From NCBI GenBank assembly GCA_016176555.1, contig JACOWY010000024.1, forward strand, positions 1 to 34,962: 34,962 nt of DNA. Reading direction: 5' to 3'. Source of the stretch: Candidatus Chisholmbacteria bacterium (GTDB taxonomy: Bacteria; Patescibacteriota; Microgenomatia; UBA1400; JACOWY01). Position 1 is the stretch's first letter, and every line of letters begins with the position of its first letter. Shown here in pieces: positions 7,793 to 14,495 of the stretch. Below the pieces are notes generated by a model. The model did not search any database and was not told the origin of the DNA. It saw only the letters and a program-made list of their open reading frames with translations. The translations under genes and the position numbers were made by a program.

Positions 7793-8419
7793 ATGATTCA
7801 GAAAGGAAGTCTTGTTAGCTTTGAAGGTGGCGAAGGGGCAGGGAAGACGACACAGGTGAAGCTTTTGGCCGAGAGACTGCGGGAGCACGGTAAGGAAGTA
7901 GTCGTTTGCCGGGAACCGGGGGGAACAGAGATTGCCGAGCAGATACGGCAGGTGGTGCTGTCGACACACAATCGCGGCATGGATGAACGAGCGGAGCTCA
8001 TGTTGTTTATGGCAGCGCGGGCGCAGCTTTTTGCGGAGATAGTCAAGCCGGCTTTGAGTGAGGGAAAGATAGTGCTGGCAGATCGAAGTCGGGATTCATC
8101 GGTGGTGTATCAAGGTGTGAGGGGGCTTGAAGCAGAATTTATAGAGACTCTCAATGACTTGGTGATGGAAAACGTCAAGCCTGAGGTGACGTTTCTTTTA
8201 GACGTGCCGGTGGAAGTGGGGCTGAAGCGGTATTTGGACATCAATCGGTTTGAGCGGGAAGATGGTGGGTTCCACGAAAAAGTGCGACAGGCGTATTTGC
8301 GGCTGGCTGAGAAAGAACCCGAGCGATGGGTGGTGATTGATGGGACAAAATCAATTGAAGTGGTGGCTGAGGAGGTGTGGGGAGAAGTGAGGAAGAGAAT
8401 GAAGCTTAGAGCTTCATAA
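7793..8419 (+). CDS. tmk: Thymidylate kinase
   Basis: Phosphorylates dTMP to dTDP with ATP. The 208 aa show the P-loop GGEGAGKT at 12-19, the REPGGTEIAEQIR block and the DRS motif in LADRSRDSSVVYQG, all diagnostic for bacterial dTMP kinases. The LID region is less clear; FEREDGGFHEKVRQAYLRLA contains the usual conserved ending. The start is set by a consensus promoter whose -10 box ends six bases before ATG, implying leaderless translation. Its 3' end merges into an ATCATAN array (8413-8447). Confidence 0.95.
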   Translation: MIQKGSLVSFEGGEGAGKTTQVKLLAERLREHGKEVVVCREPGGTEIAEQIRQVVLSTHNRGMDERAELMLFMAARAQLFAEIVKPALSEGKIVLADRSRDSSVVYQGVRGLEAEFIETLNDLVMENVKPEVTFLLDVPVEVGLKRYLDINRFEREDGGFHEKVRQAYLRLAEKEPERWVVIDGTKSIEVVAEEVWGEVRKRMKLRAS

Positions 8420-8456
8420 ATCATATATCATATATCACAAATCAAAGTTCAACTTT
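8413..8456 (+). repeat. ATCATAN array running into an AAAGTTCAACTTT palindrome
   Basis: Five 7-bp units of the ATCATAN type start inside the last codons of tmk. The last runs into the near-palindrome AAAGTTCAACTTT (8444-8456), whose only other copies in the window flank the RAYT transposase gene. Downstream GGATTGAT sequence is also shared with the copy at 21895. Confidence 0.8.
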
Positions 8457-8547
8457 GTCTGGATTGATATATAAACCCTTTTAAATTTAAAGTTTCGCTT
8501 AGCCGTTGACTTGTAGCTTTTAGCTTCCAGCTTCTCGCTTCTCATAC

Positions 8548-8619
8548 TTCTAATACCCTCCATACCTTTCGTACTTTTAATACTTCTTGTACATTTTGTA
8601 CCTTTTGTACTTCTTGTAC
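8548..8619 (-). repeat. 9-bp GTACAARAA array, reverse orientation, intergenic
   Basis: Eight 9-bp units read on the + strand as TTCTAATAC, CCTCCATAC, CTTTCGTAC, TTTTAATAC, TTCTTGTAC and so on. It is the intergenic, reverse-strand version of the family found inside topA and rseP. An 8-bp inverted repeat, ATCTTGGC/GCCAAGAT, follows at 8625-8644. Confidence 0.9.
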
Positions 8620-8651
8620 GTTTAATCTTGGCTGGCGCCAAGATTTGGGGG

Positions 8652-8680
8652 TTGACAGCTTTAGAGTGCTGCCCTATATT
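8652..8680 (+). promoter_or_regulatory. Strong promoter ahead of a structured leader
   Basis: TTGACA (8652-8657), 17-bp spacer, TATATT (8675-8680). This is among the best sigma-70-type matches in the window. Expected start of transcription is near 8687, about 210 bases before the next ORF. Confidence 0.8.
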
Positions 8681-8686
8681 GGCTTC

Positions 8687-8880
8687 ATCAGTCAGTGCCC
8701 AATGGTGAGACGCTCGCCTCTGACGGCGAGTCATAGACACTCACTTTTGGTCCAAGTAACGAACCCCGCCAAGGCGGGGGGGAAACCAAGCATCAAAGAT
8801 GAGTGTTTTTTGTTTTCAGCAAATTAAGCAAGTTACTAATAATTATTTGACACGACCGCAGCTTTAGGCTGCGGTTTTTT
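8687..8880 (+). ncRNA. Candidate structured RNA or attenuating leader
   Basis: The transcript from the 8652 promoter would contain a hairpin CTCGCC/GGCGAG at 8713-8730 and a longer hairpin closed by ACACTCA (8737-8743) and TGAGTGT (8800-8806) holding an inner CCCGCC/GGCGGG stem. A T run to 8811 makes the longer hairpin terminator-like. A second, classic terminator follows at 8855-8880, immediately before the SD site of the PRT-like gene. No protein reading frame is convincing. I do not recognise a known riboswitch class. It could be a small RNA of about 125 nt, or a leader controlling the purine block. Confidence 0.5.
8855..8880 (+). terminator. Intrinsic terminator just before a ribosome binding site
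   Basis: CCGCAGC stem with GCTGCGG partner and a TTTA-containing loop, then TTTTTT. It ends only four bases before GGAGGA of the next gene, the position expected for a transcriptional attenuator. Confidence 0.8.
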
Positions 8881-8895
8881 ATTTGGAGGAAAACT

Positions 8896-9678
8896 ATGGG
8901 GACTAGCCCGGATTTGAATAGAGAGCGAGTGGCGGAGTTAACGGTTGTGCCTCGAGGGCCACTGTGGGAAGCTGTGATGGAGGCGCCTGATGCGCGGACA
9001 TTGCAGCTACTTCTTCTTGGAGATGTGCAGGCGAGAGGTGAAGTGGTAGCAACTTCGGAACATCCGTTTGATCCCCGTAACCCATTTGTTCGGTGGCCGG
9101 CAATGAATGTTAAAGCAGAAGGTGGAGTGGCTGCGGCACTCGGTAGGTTGGCTCAGATGACTTTTGGCTTAGACGGAGATTCGCGGTTGGTACTATTCGG
9201 TATTCCTCGGTCAGCTAGGTTTATGGGACAGTCAATAATGGAAGCGGGTTTGTTTCCTGGTGCCAGTGTAGCTCTTGTCACTAAAGATCCAAGGGAGATT
9301 GCTCCAGGTACAAGCGTGAGTCAGGTGGACGTGTTGTCCTATGTCCATAATAGGAGACCAGATGGAAGTCGGGGGGCAGAAGTGATTCATTTTTCCAATC
9401 CCGAACAATATCCAGGGGCCACGGTGCTTGTGTGTGAGGACGCCTTGGCACAAGGAAGGACATTAGAAGGAGTAGGGGGACATCTCAGAGAACTTGGAGC
9501 AGAGAGAGTGTATGGTGTGGTAGCCCTATCTAAAGGATTCATTCAAGGAGGAACTGAGGCAGTTCTTGCTTCAGGTTTTTTTGATGGTCTGATTGAGGCG
9601 GTGAGGGTAGCGGAAGTTATTGGACCAGGACCAGCTCGAGAGAATGTTATTTTCGATACCCCTGCTTTAAGTAAATGA
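8896..9678 (+). CDS. Phosphoribosyltransferase-like protein
   Basis: The 260-aa protein ends in a type I phosphoribosyltransferase-like region: a beta strand and loop VLVCEDALAQGRTL at about 177-190 resembles the PRPP-binding motif, but the usual DD/TG core is altered to ED...QG. Upstream is LVLFGIPRSARF, reminiscent of the pyrophosphate loop strand. The N-terminal 80 residues are not recognised. GGAGGA lies five bases before ATG 8896, so the start is firm. It sits first in a run of purine genes (PRT, guaA, kinase, PNP), behind a promoter/terminator leader, so a base-salvage or regulatory PRT-fold role is likely. Substrate is unknown. The changed motif could mean a binding-only protein. Confidence 0.6.
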   Translation: MGTSPDLNRERVAELTVVPRGPLWEAVMEAPDARTLQLLLLGDVQARGEVVATSEHPFDPRNPFVRWPAMNVKAEGGVAAALGRLAQMTFGLDGDSRLVLFGIPRSARFMGQSIMEAGLFPGASVALVTKDPREIAPGTSVSQVDVLSYVHNRRPDGSRGAEVIHFSNPEQYPGATVLVCEDALAQGRTLEGVGGHLRELGAERVYGVVALSKGFIQGGTEAVLASGFFDGLIEAVRVAEVIGPGPARENVIFDTPALSK

Positions 9679-9693
9679 ATTCTATGTTAGTTA

Positions 9694-9756
9694 CTGACAT
9701 TTGCCAACGATTCGACAAACTATATTTTGCCATTGTGGATGGAGTTGGCACAGTAA
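9694..9756 (+). pseudogene. Remnant of the 5' end of a second phosphoribosyltransferase gene
   Basis: Read from CTG 9694 this 20-codon frame gives LTFANDSTNYILPLWMELAQ and then a stop. The intact gene 300 bases downstream begins LLTFAKDPTSYIAPSWGELAK: about two thirds of positions match. A stop (TAG 9688-9690) lies directly upstream in frame and there is no start codon. The rest of the copy is gone. It is best read as a diverged partial duplication of the 9990 gene. Confidence 0.75.
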
Positions 9757-9778
9757 ATTAAAGGAGGTGAGGTAGTTT

Positions 9779-9961
9779 ATGGCAGAACAAAATTTTAGAG
9801 GAGATCCTCCAGCTGAGGATGCTACTCAGAGCCCAGCTGGTCAGGAAGATCAGGATGAATTTGATCCAAATCATCCATTTTTAGATCCCGGAGCTTTCGC
9901 TCCAGGTCCTGATGGGTATTTGGAAAGAGAACTGCCTGTTTCTCAGCCGGAAGGTGAATAA
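9779..9961 (+). CDS. Small acidic Pro/Asp/Glu-rich protein, unknown
   Basis: Sixty residues without hydrophobic segments, rich in Pro, Asp, Glu and Gln; probably disordered. It contains DEFDPNHPF, LDPGAFAPGPDGY and a final acidic tail. The reason to accept it is the translation signal: AAGGAGGTGA at 9761-9770, eight bases before ATG, is the most complete SD sequence in the window. No family is recognised. It sits between a PRT remnant and the intact PRT gene, and may have arrived with the rearrangement that left the remnant. Confidence 0.6.
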   Translation: MAEQNFRGDPPAEDATQSPAGQEDQDEFDPNHPFLDPGAFAPGPDGYLERELPVSQPEGE

Positions 9962-9989
9962 TAGCTTATACAAAAAGTGACTGCGGTTA

Positions 9990-10607
9990 ATGAGCTCTAA
10001 ACTACTGACCTTTGCCAAGGACCCGACAAGCTACATTGCCCCGTCGTGGGGTGAGTTGGCAAAGCTGGCTTTTGAGGTGGCAAAAAAGATTATTGCCGAT
10101 AAGAGGAAATTTGATCGACTCGTGACCCTTTCCAAGGGAGGATGGTCGATGACATGTTCGTTGGTGGATTTGCTCCAGATTCCTTTGGTAGCGAGTTTAG
10201 GCGTAAAGTTTTATACCGGGATCGATGAGCGGTTAGAGAAGCCGACTGTGTACCAAGACTTGCCTAAAGATGTTAAAGGCCAGCGGGTGTTACTATTTGA
10301 TGACGTGGCGGATACGGGGAGGTCGTTGGTGTTTGCTAAGGATTATTTAGCGAGAATGAAAGTTAAGTCGGTGACGACGGCGACTCTTTACTATAAACCT
10401 CACTCAGAATATAAGCCGGATTACTTTGCCGCCGAAACCAGTGCCTGGATTCTTTTTCCTTACGATGTGAGGGGGACGATTCGGACGCTCGGAGCCAAAT
10501 GGGGTAAAACTAGTATTGCTCAAACAGAGATGAAGAGACGATTTAAGCAGTGTGGTATTGATGAAGAATGGATTGACTACTTTTTGAAACTGGAGGTAAA
10601 GACGTGA
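9990..10607 (+). CDS. Purine (xanthine/guanine/hypoxanthine-type) phosphoribosyltransferase
   Basis: Transfers phosphoribose from PRPP to a purine base. The 205 aa carry the PRPP motif VLLFDDVADTGRSL at 100-113, an upstream strand RLVTLSKGGW typical of xanthine/guanine PRTs, and a C-terminal ILFPYD segment that usually contacts the base. Its stop overlaps the GTG start of guaA (GTGA), indicating translational coupling, so a role in GMP or XMP supply is likely. Which base it prefers cannot be read off. A decayed copy of its first 20 codons lies at 9694-9756. No SD site is visible before ATG 9990. Confidence 0.85.
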   Translation: MSSKLLTFAKDPTSYIAPSWGELAKLAFEVAKKIIADKRKFDRLVTLSKGGWSMTCSLVDLLQIPLVASLGVKFYTGIDERLEKPTVYQDLPKDVKGQRVLLFDDVADTGRSLVFAKDYLARMKVKSVTTATLYYKPHSEYKPDYFAAETSAWILFPYDVRGTIRTLGAKWGKTSIAQTEMKRRFKQCGIDEEWIDYFLKLEVKT

Positions 10608-12127
10608 TCTTGGTGGTTGATTTTGGATCGCAGACGGCACACCTGATTTCCCGCAGGATTCGAGACTTGGGCGTGCCCGTCCAGGTGGTGGAGCCGGAGA
10701 AGGTGATGCAAAAAATCAATGGGCATAGATCCAGCGGCATCATTTTTTCCGGTGGGCCGGCGTTCGTCAATGTGAAAGGATCGCCGACGATTGATAAAAA
10801 GGTTTTTGATGCGGGTATTCCCATTTTGGGTATTTGTTACGGGATGCAGCTGACGGGGTATCTTTTAGAAGGCAAAGTGAAGCCGGGGAAGGTGAAAGAG
10901 TTTGGCCCGGCCGTGTTGCAGATTAATACTGCATCGAAATTGTTTGCTGGGTTCTCGGGTAAGCCATTTCAGGTGTGGATGAGTCATGGGGATACGGTGC
11001 TAGAGCCGCCGAAGGGCTTTGACATGATTGCTTCTACTGCGGATATTAAAGGTGGGGCGATGCACGATGAGAAACGGAAGATTTATTGCATTCAGTTTCA
11101 TCCGGAGGTGGAGCACACCCGGTTTGGCAAGCTGATGTTACGAAACTTTGTGGCAGAGATCTGTGGTTTGAAGACCAAAAACCACCGCACTGATTTAAAG
11201 GGACTGATCGCTCAAATAAAGAGAGATATTGGTCGGGCAAATGCTTTGTGTGCCGTTTCTGGTGGGGTGGATTCGACGGTGGCGGCAGCTTTGGTGGCCC
11301 GCGCAGTGGGCAAGCAACTCGTGCCGGTGTACATTGAAAGTGGGTTGATGAGGTTAGGCACGGCAGAAGAGGTGCGGCAGATTTTTACCAAGCAATTTAA
11401 GATTCAGCCAGTAATTGTGGAGGCAAGAAAGGAGTTTTTAACTGCGCTCAAAGGGGTTAAAGATCCGGAGGAAAAACGCCAGGCCATTGGGGCTTTGTAT
11501 ATTAAGCTGTTTGAAAAAGAAGCCAAAAAGCATAAGGGGATGGACGTTTTAGTGCAAGGGACGATTTACTCCGATGTCATAGAGAGCAAGGGGACTAAAC
11601 ACGCAGATAAGATCAAGTCGCATCACAATGGGGGAGGCTTGCCAAAAGAACTTGGAGTTAAACTGGTCGAGCCTTTGAGGGGTTATTACAAAGACGAAGT
11701 GAGAAAAATTGGGCGCAGGTTAGGGTTGCCGAGGAGATTGGTGCAAAAGCAAGTATTTCCGGGGCCGGGACAGGCAATCCGCATCGTGGGGGCAGTGACT
11801 GAAAAACGTTTGGCACAACAACAGCAAGCAGATCAGATAGTCTTGGAAGAGATGGAAAAATCAGGTTGGCTCAAAAGGGTCTATATGTCTTTCCCGATTA
11901 TGACGGGGGCGCCCTCGACAGCGGTCAAGGGTGACGGCAGATTTTTTGGCGAGGTGGTGGCACTGAGGATTATTGAATCGAAAGACGTGATGACGACAAA
12001 TTGGGCTCGATTGCCCCATTCTTTGCTGCAAAAAATGTCTTCGCGAATTGTTAATGAAGTGCCGGACGTGTCGCGGGTGGTGTATGATATTACCACCAAG
12101 CCGCCGGCGACGATGGAGTGGGAGTAG
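10604..12127 (+). CDS. guaA: GMP synthase (glutamine-hydrolysing)
   Basis: Converts XMP to GMP using glutamine and ATP. The 507 aa have the N-terminal class I amidotransferase with the nucleophile Cys78 in GICYGMQL and the His166/Glu168 pair in QFHPEVEHT. The ATP pyrophosphatase loop SGGVDS begins at about 219, and the C-terminal dimerisation domain ends RVVYDITTKPPATMEWE, a classic GuaA ending. It starts at GTG 10604 overlapping the upstream PRT stop, with GGAGG at 10591. No guaB is present in the window, so XMP must come from elsewhere or from xanthine via the coupled PRT. Confidence 0.97.
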   Translation: MILVVDFGSQTAHLISRRIRDLGVPVQVVEPEKVMQKINGHRSSGIIFSGGPAFVNVKGSPTIDKKVFDAGIPILGICYGMQLTGYLLEGKVKPGKVKEFGPAVLQINTASKLFAGFSGKPFQVWMSHGDTVLEPPKGFDMIASTADIKGGAMHDEKRKIYCIQFHPEVEHTRFGKLMLRNFVAEICGLKTKNHRTDLKGLIAQIKRDIGRANALCAVSGGVDSTVAAALVARAVGKQLVPVYIESGLMRLGTAEEVRQIFTKQFKIQPVIVEARKEFLTALKGVKDPEEKRQAIGALYIKLFEKEAKKHKGMDVLVQGTIYSDVIESKGTKHADKIKSHHNGGGLPKELGVKLVEPLRGYYKDEVRKIGRRLGLPRRLVQKQVFPGPGQAIRIVGAVTEKRLAQQQQADQIVLEEMEKSGWLKRVYMSFPIMTGAPSTAVKGDGRFFGEVVALRIIESKDVMTTNWARLPHSLLQKMSSRIVNEVPDVSRVVYDITTKPPATMEWE

Positions 12128-12129
12128 AG

Positions 12130-12846
12130 ATGAGTCAAGTTTTACTCACTGCAACCGGGATTCCTGGAGCGGGAAAGACGGAGTTGGTTAAGGCTTTGTT
12201 GGGGCAGATGCACCTAGAAGGTGTAGCTGCACATTTTGTCGAGGATTTTCCGTTGATGTGGGATTGGGTGAGAGAGAATATTGGCCGAACTGATTTGGTG
12301 AGAATGGAGGGAGAGACTTTTGTATTAGTGCCTGAGGCATATAGGTTTTTATCTCCATATGTAGCTGGGCTTATGGGGAGAGAAGCAGCCAGGCTATTCA
12401 ATGAGGGAGCTCAGGTGGTGATTGTGGAAGCAGCCCGGGGTGCTTTTGGGAAAGATAGGTACGACCATGATCTGTTTATGCCTTTACAGGAGAGACTTTG
12501 TGGTTTTATAGATGAAATTGCTTTGGCAAATGTAGAAGTTGCGTCGTCGATCGATTCGGTTGTGAGTAGGGCGGAATTGAGATTTAAGCAAGATCCCACT
12601 GCGCCTCCGCCTGATATTCCTATGAGATATGTGAATGGGGATACTGGTTTGCCATGGGCATCGTCAGTGAGTGAGTTAGAGGGGGCACATTTAGGAATGC
12701 CGGTGGTTATGAATGAGAGCTCGTATAATGCCGAAGGTATTGAAGGTATGCCTGCTTTGGCGGAGACTGCGTACCATAATTTAAGATTTGGTTTGGATCA
12801 GCTGGCAGGAGAACGAGGTAGAATAGGACAAGGTTTTGAGCGGTAG
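12130..12846 (+). CDS. P-loop nucleotide kinase-like protein
   Basis: The 238-aa protein has Walker A GIPGAGKT at 10-17 and a hydrophobic strand VVIVEAARGAFG as a Walker-B-type segment. It also has a central DRYDHDLFMPLQERL stretch and a C-terminal region with no recognised motif. The layout suggests a nucleoside or nucleotide kinase of the thymidylate/adenylate kinase class, but the family is not identified. I place the start at ATG 12130, five bases after GGAG (12121-12124); an in-frame ATG at 12118 lies inside guaA. The tight spacing after guaA and before the HD gene points to one operon for purine nucleotide handling. Confidence 0.6.
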   Translation: MSQVLLTATGIPGAGKTELVKALLGQMHLEGVAAHFVEDFPLMWDWVRENIGRTDLVRMEGETFVLVPEAYRFLSPYVAGLMGREAARLFNEGAQVVIVEAARGAFGKDRYDHDLFMPLQERLCGFIDEIALANVEVASSIDSVVSRAELRFKQDPTAPPPDIPMRYVNGDTGLPWASSVSELEGAHLGMPVVMNESSYNAEGIEGMPALAETAYHNLRFGLDQLAGERGRIGQGFER

Positions 12847-12852
12847 TGGTAT

Positions 12853-13458
12853 ATGAAGAGCCCCCTTTTATTTCCAGAAGAGAAGGTTTTGCAAGAGGTG
12901 ATATTGCCTGATTTGGATAAAGGTAGGAAGGGGTTTGATCGATTGCACACAGAAGCGGTGGTGCATTGGATGAAAAAGATTTGCGAGAGTGTTCCTTTGT
13001 TGGAAGAGAGGGTGCTGGTGACGGCAGCATATGCCCATGATTGGGGATACTTCGGCATGTTTCCGAAGAGAACGACTTTGGATACGGTTACCGCGAGGAA
13101 AGAAGCCCATGCGCGAATTGGGGCCAAAAAAATAGGGGCTCTTTTACGGACACGACTGAAGAAAGTATTTTCAGAACAGGAGATTAAGCGAATACAACAT
13201 TTAGTATTTGTGCATGACAAATTAGGTGAATTATCTGCAGATGATGAGATAGCGATCATGGAGGCGGACACTTTAGGAGCGTTGGATACTACGATTGTAC
13301 GACCAACTTACTCAGCCGAGGATAATAAACGTTACATTGATGAGCAGGTGTTAAAGCTGCGAAGACCGCTGTTTCGGCACAAGTTGGCGATTGAGGTATT
13401 TGAAGAAGTGTTGGAGCGAAGGAGAGAGTTTTATCGACGGAAAGCTAGTAAGAGTTAG
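12853..13458 (+). CDS. HD-domain phosphohydrolase
   Basis: 201 aa with the metal-binding pattern of the HD superfamily: His in RLHTEAVVHW, the HD pair in AYAHDWGY, a further His in EAHARIGAKKIG, His-Asp in FVHDKLG, and a late Asp in MEADTLGALD. Such proteins remove phosphate from nucleotides or related metabolites. Position between a P-loop kinase and purine nucleoside phosphorylase fits a 5'-nucleotidase feeding nucleosides to the phosphorylase, but that is inference. It starts six bases after the kinase gene and ends six bases before the phosphorylase gene. Confidence 0.75.
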   Translation: MKSPLLFPEEKVLQEVILPDLDKGRKGFDRLHTEAVVHWMKKICESVPLLEERVLVTAAYAHDWGYFGMFPKRTTLDTVTARKEAHARIGAKKIGALLRTRLKKVFSEQEIKRIQHLVFVHDKLGELSADDEIAIMEADTLGALDTTIVRPTYSAEDNKRYIDEQVLKLRRPLFRHKLAIEVFEEVLERRREFYRRKASKS

Positions 13459-13464
13459 AACTTT

Positions 13465-14241
13465 ATGTTCAGCGAAGGAAAAGCGTTAGCAATTTTAAAG
13501 AAGAAAATTAAGAAACCTCCTGAGACGTTGATGATTTTGGGGAGCGGATGGAAGAGCGTGGCCGATTTGGTTGAAGAAAGGGAGGAGATTAGTTATCAAG
13601 AACTTTTTGGGGTGGGGACGAGTGTGCCGGGGCATGTAGGGAAACTGGTGGTGGGCAGGCTTGGTGGCAAAACCGTAGCACTCATGGTGGGGCGGTTTCA
13701 CTTATACGAAGGCTATACCGCTTTCGAGACGACGATGCCTATCAGGGTGCTGGCGCGAATAGGGGTGAAGCAGATGATAGTGACTGCGGCTGTGGGAGCG
13801 CTTAATCCAAGATACAAGGTCGGGGATTTGGTGATTTTGTCAGATCTCTTGACGCTTTTGTTGCAGGATAGGCCTTTGAGTGGGCCGCAGTTTTTGGATA
13901 TGTCGGCGGTGTTTGATGAGGAGATGCGGGAGGCAGCAAAGACTGTTTTGAAAAAGGAAAAAGTTCGATTTTGGGAAGGGGTGTATGGCTACTACTCTGG
14001 CCCCAATTTTGAGACTCCCACCGATAAAAAAGCATTAAGACTATTGGGCGCTGATGTGGTGGGAATGAGTACCGTGCCGGAGGTGATGATGGGTTTGCAT
14101 TTAGGTCTTAAAATCTTGGGGTTGTCGTTCGTGACTAATCTGGCGTTGGTAAAGCATGATCATAGAGAAGTGTTACGAGAGGCGGAGCGAGGGAGTGAGC
14201 AAATGAAGAAAGTGCTGGCGGGGATAGTTTCTGTTGTTTAA
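13465..14241 (+). CDS. Purine nucleoside phosphorylase
   Basis: Phosphorolysis of purine nucleosides to base and ribose 1-phosphate. The 258 aa show the trimeric PNP/MTAP family signature: LGSGW (25-29, phosphate loop), GRFHLYEGY, the VGALNPRYKVGDLVILSD block, and YYSGPNFETPTDKKALRLLGADVVGMSTVPE holding the purine-binding Glu and the conserved Met. The residues after the beta strand (LALVKHD in place of the usual TNxAAG) differ from the commonest form, so base preference cannot be stated. Freed bases can be reclaimed by the PRT gene in the same block. Confidence 0.9.
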   Translation: MFSEGKALAILKKKIKKPPETLMILGSGWKSVADLVEEREEISYQELFGVGTSVPGHVGKLVVGRLGGKTVALMVGRFHLYEGYTAFETTMPIRVLARIGVKQMIVTAAVGALNPRYKVGDLVILSDLLTLLLQDRPLSGPQFLDMSAVFDEEMREAAKTVLKKEKVRFWEGVYGYYSGPNFETPTDKKALRLLGADVVGMSTVPEVMMGLHLGLKILGLSFVTNLALVKHDHREVLREAERGSEQMKKVLAGIVSVV

Positions 14242-14290
14242 ATACTTAATTTAACCTGAATTACGAAATTAAACCTCTGGTATAAACATA

Positions 14291-14390
14291 GATTCTGAAA
14301 CAAGTTCAGAATGACATCTTGAGGAAGTAATATTGTCATGCTGAATTCGTCATCCTGAATTCAGTTCAGGATCAGCATCTTCCTCTGGTG
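14291..14390 (+). repeat. Decayed copies of the GTCATTCTGAG hairpin family
   Basis: Contains GATTCTGAAA...GTTCAGAATGAC at 14291-14315 and, further on, GTCATGCTGAATTC and GTCATCCTGAATTCAG with TTCAGGAT. These are half-elements of the family seen at 6271. They fill the 254-base gap before the HD-like orphan; no gene is visible there. Confidence 0.65.
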
Positions 14391-14495
14391 AATTTTGTAA
14401 CTGGGGTTAATTTAGGCATTCTACAGAACGTATGTAACGGTGGTGTAATTTTTCGCTAGAATTGTGATACTATCTTTTATCTCCTTAAGATTATT

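Noticed and set aside
7088-7969. 293-aa ORF on the - strand
   Set aside because: It is the antisense shadow of purA and tmk, both of which have complete family motifs.
8687-8811. Known housekeeping RNA (SRP RNA, 6S RNA, RNase P RNA, tmRNA)
   Set aside because: None of the diagnostic loops or conserved words of these RNAs could be found.
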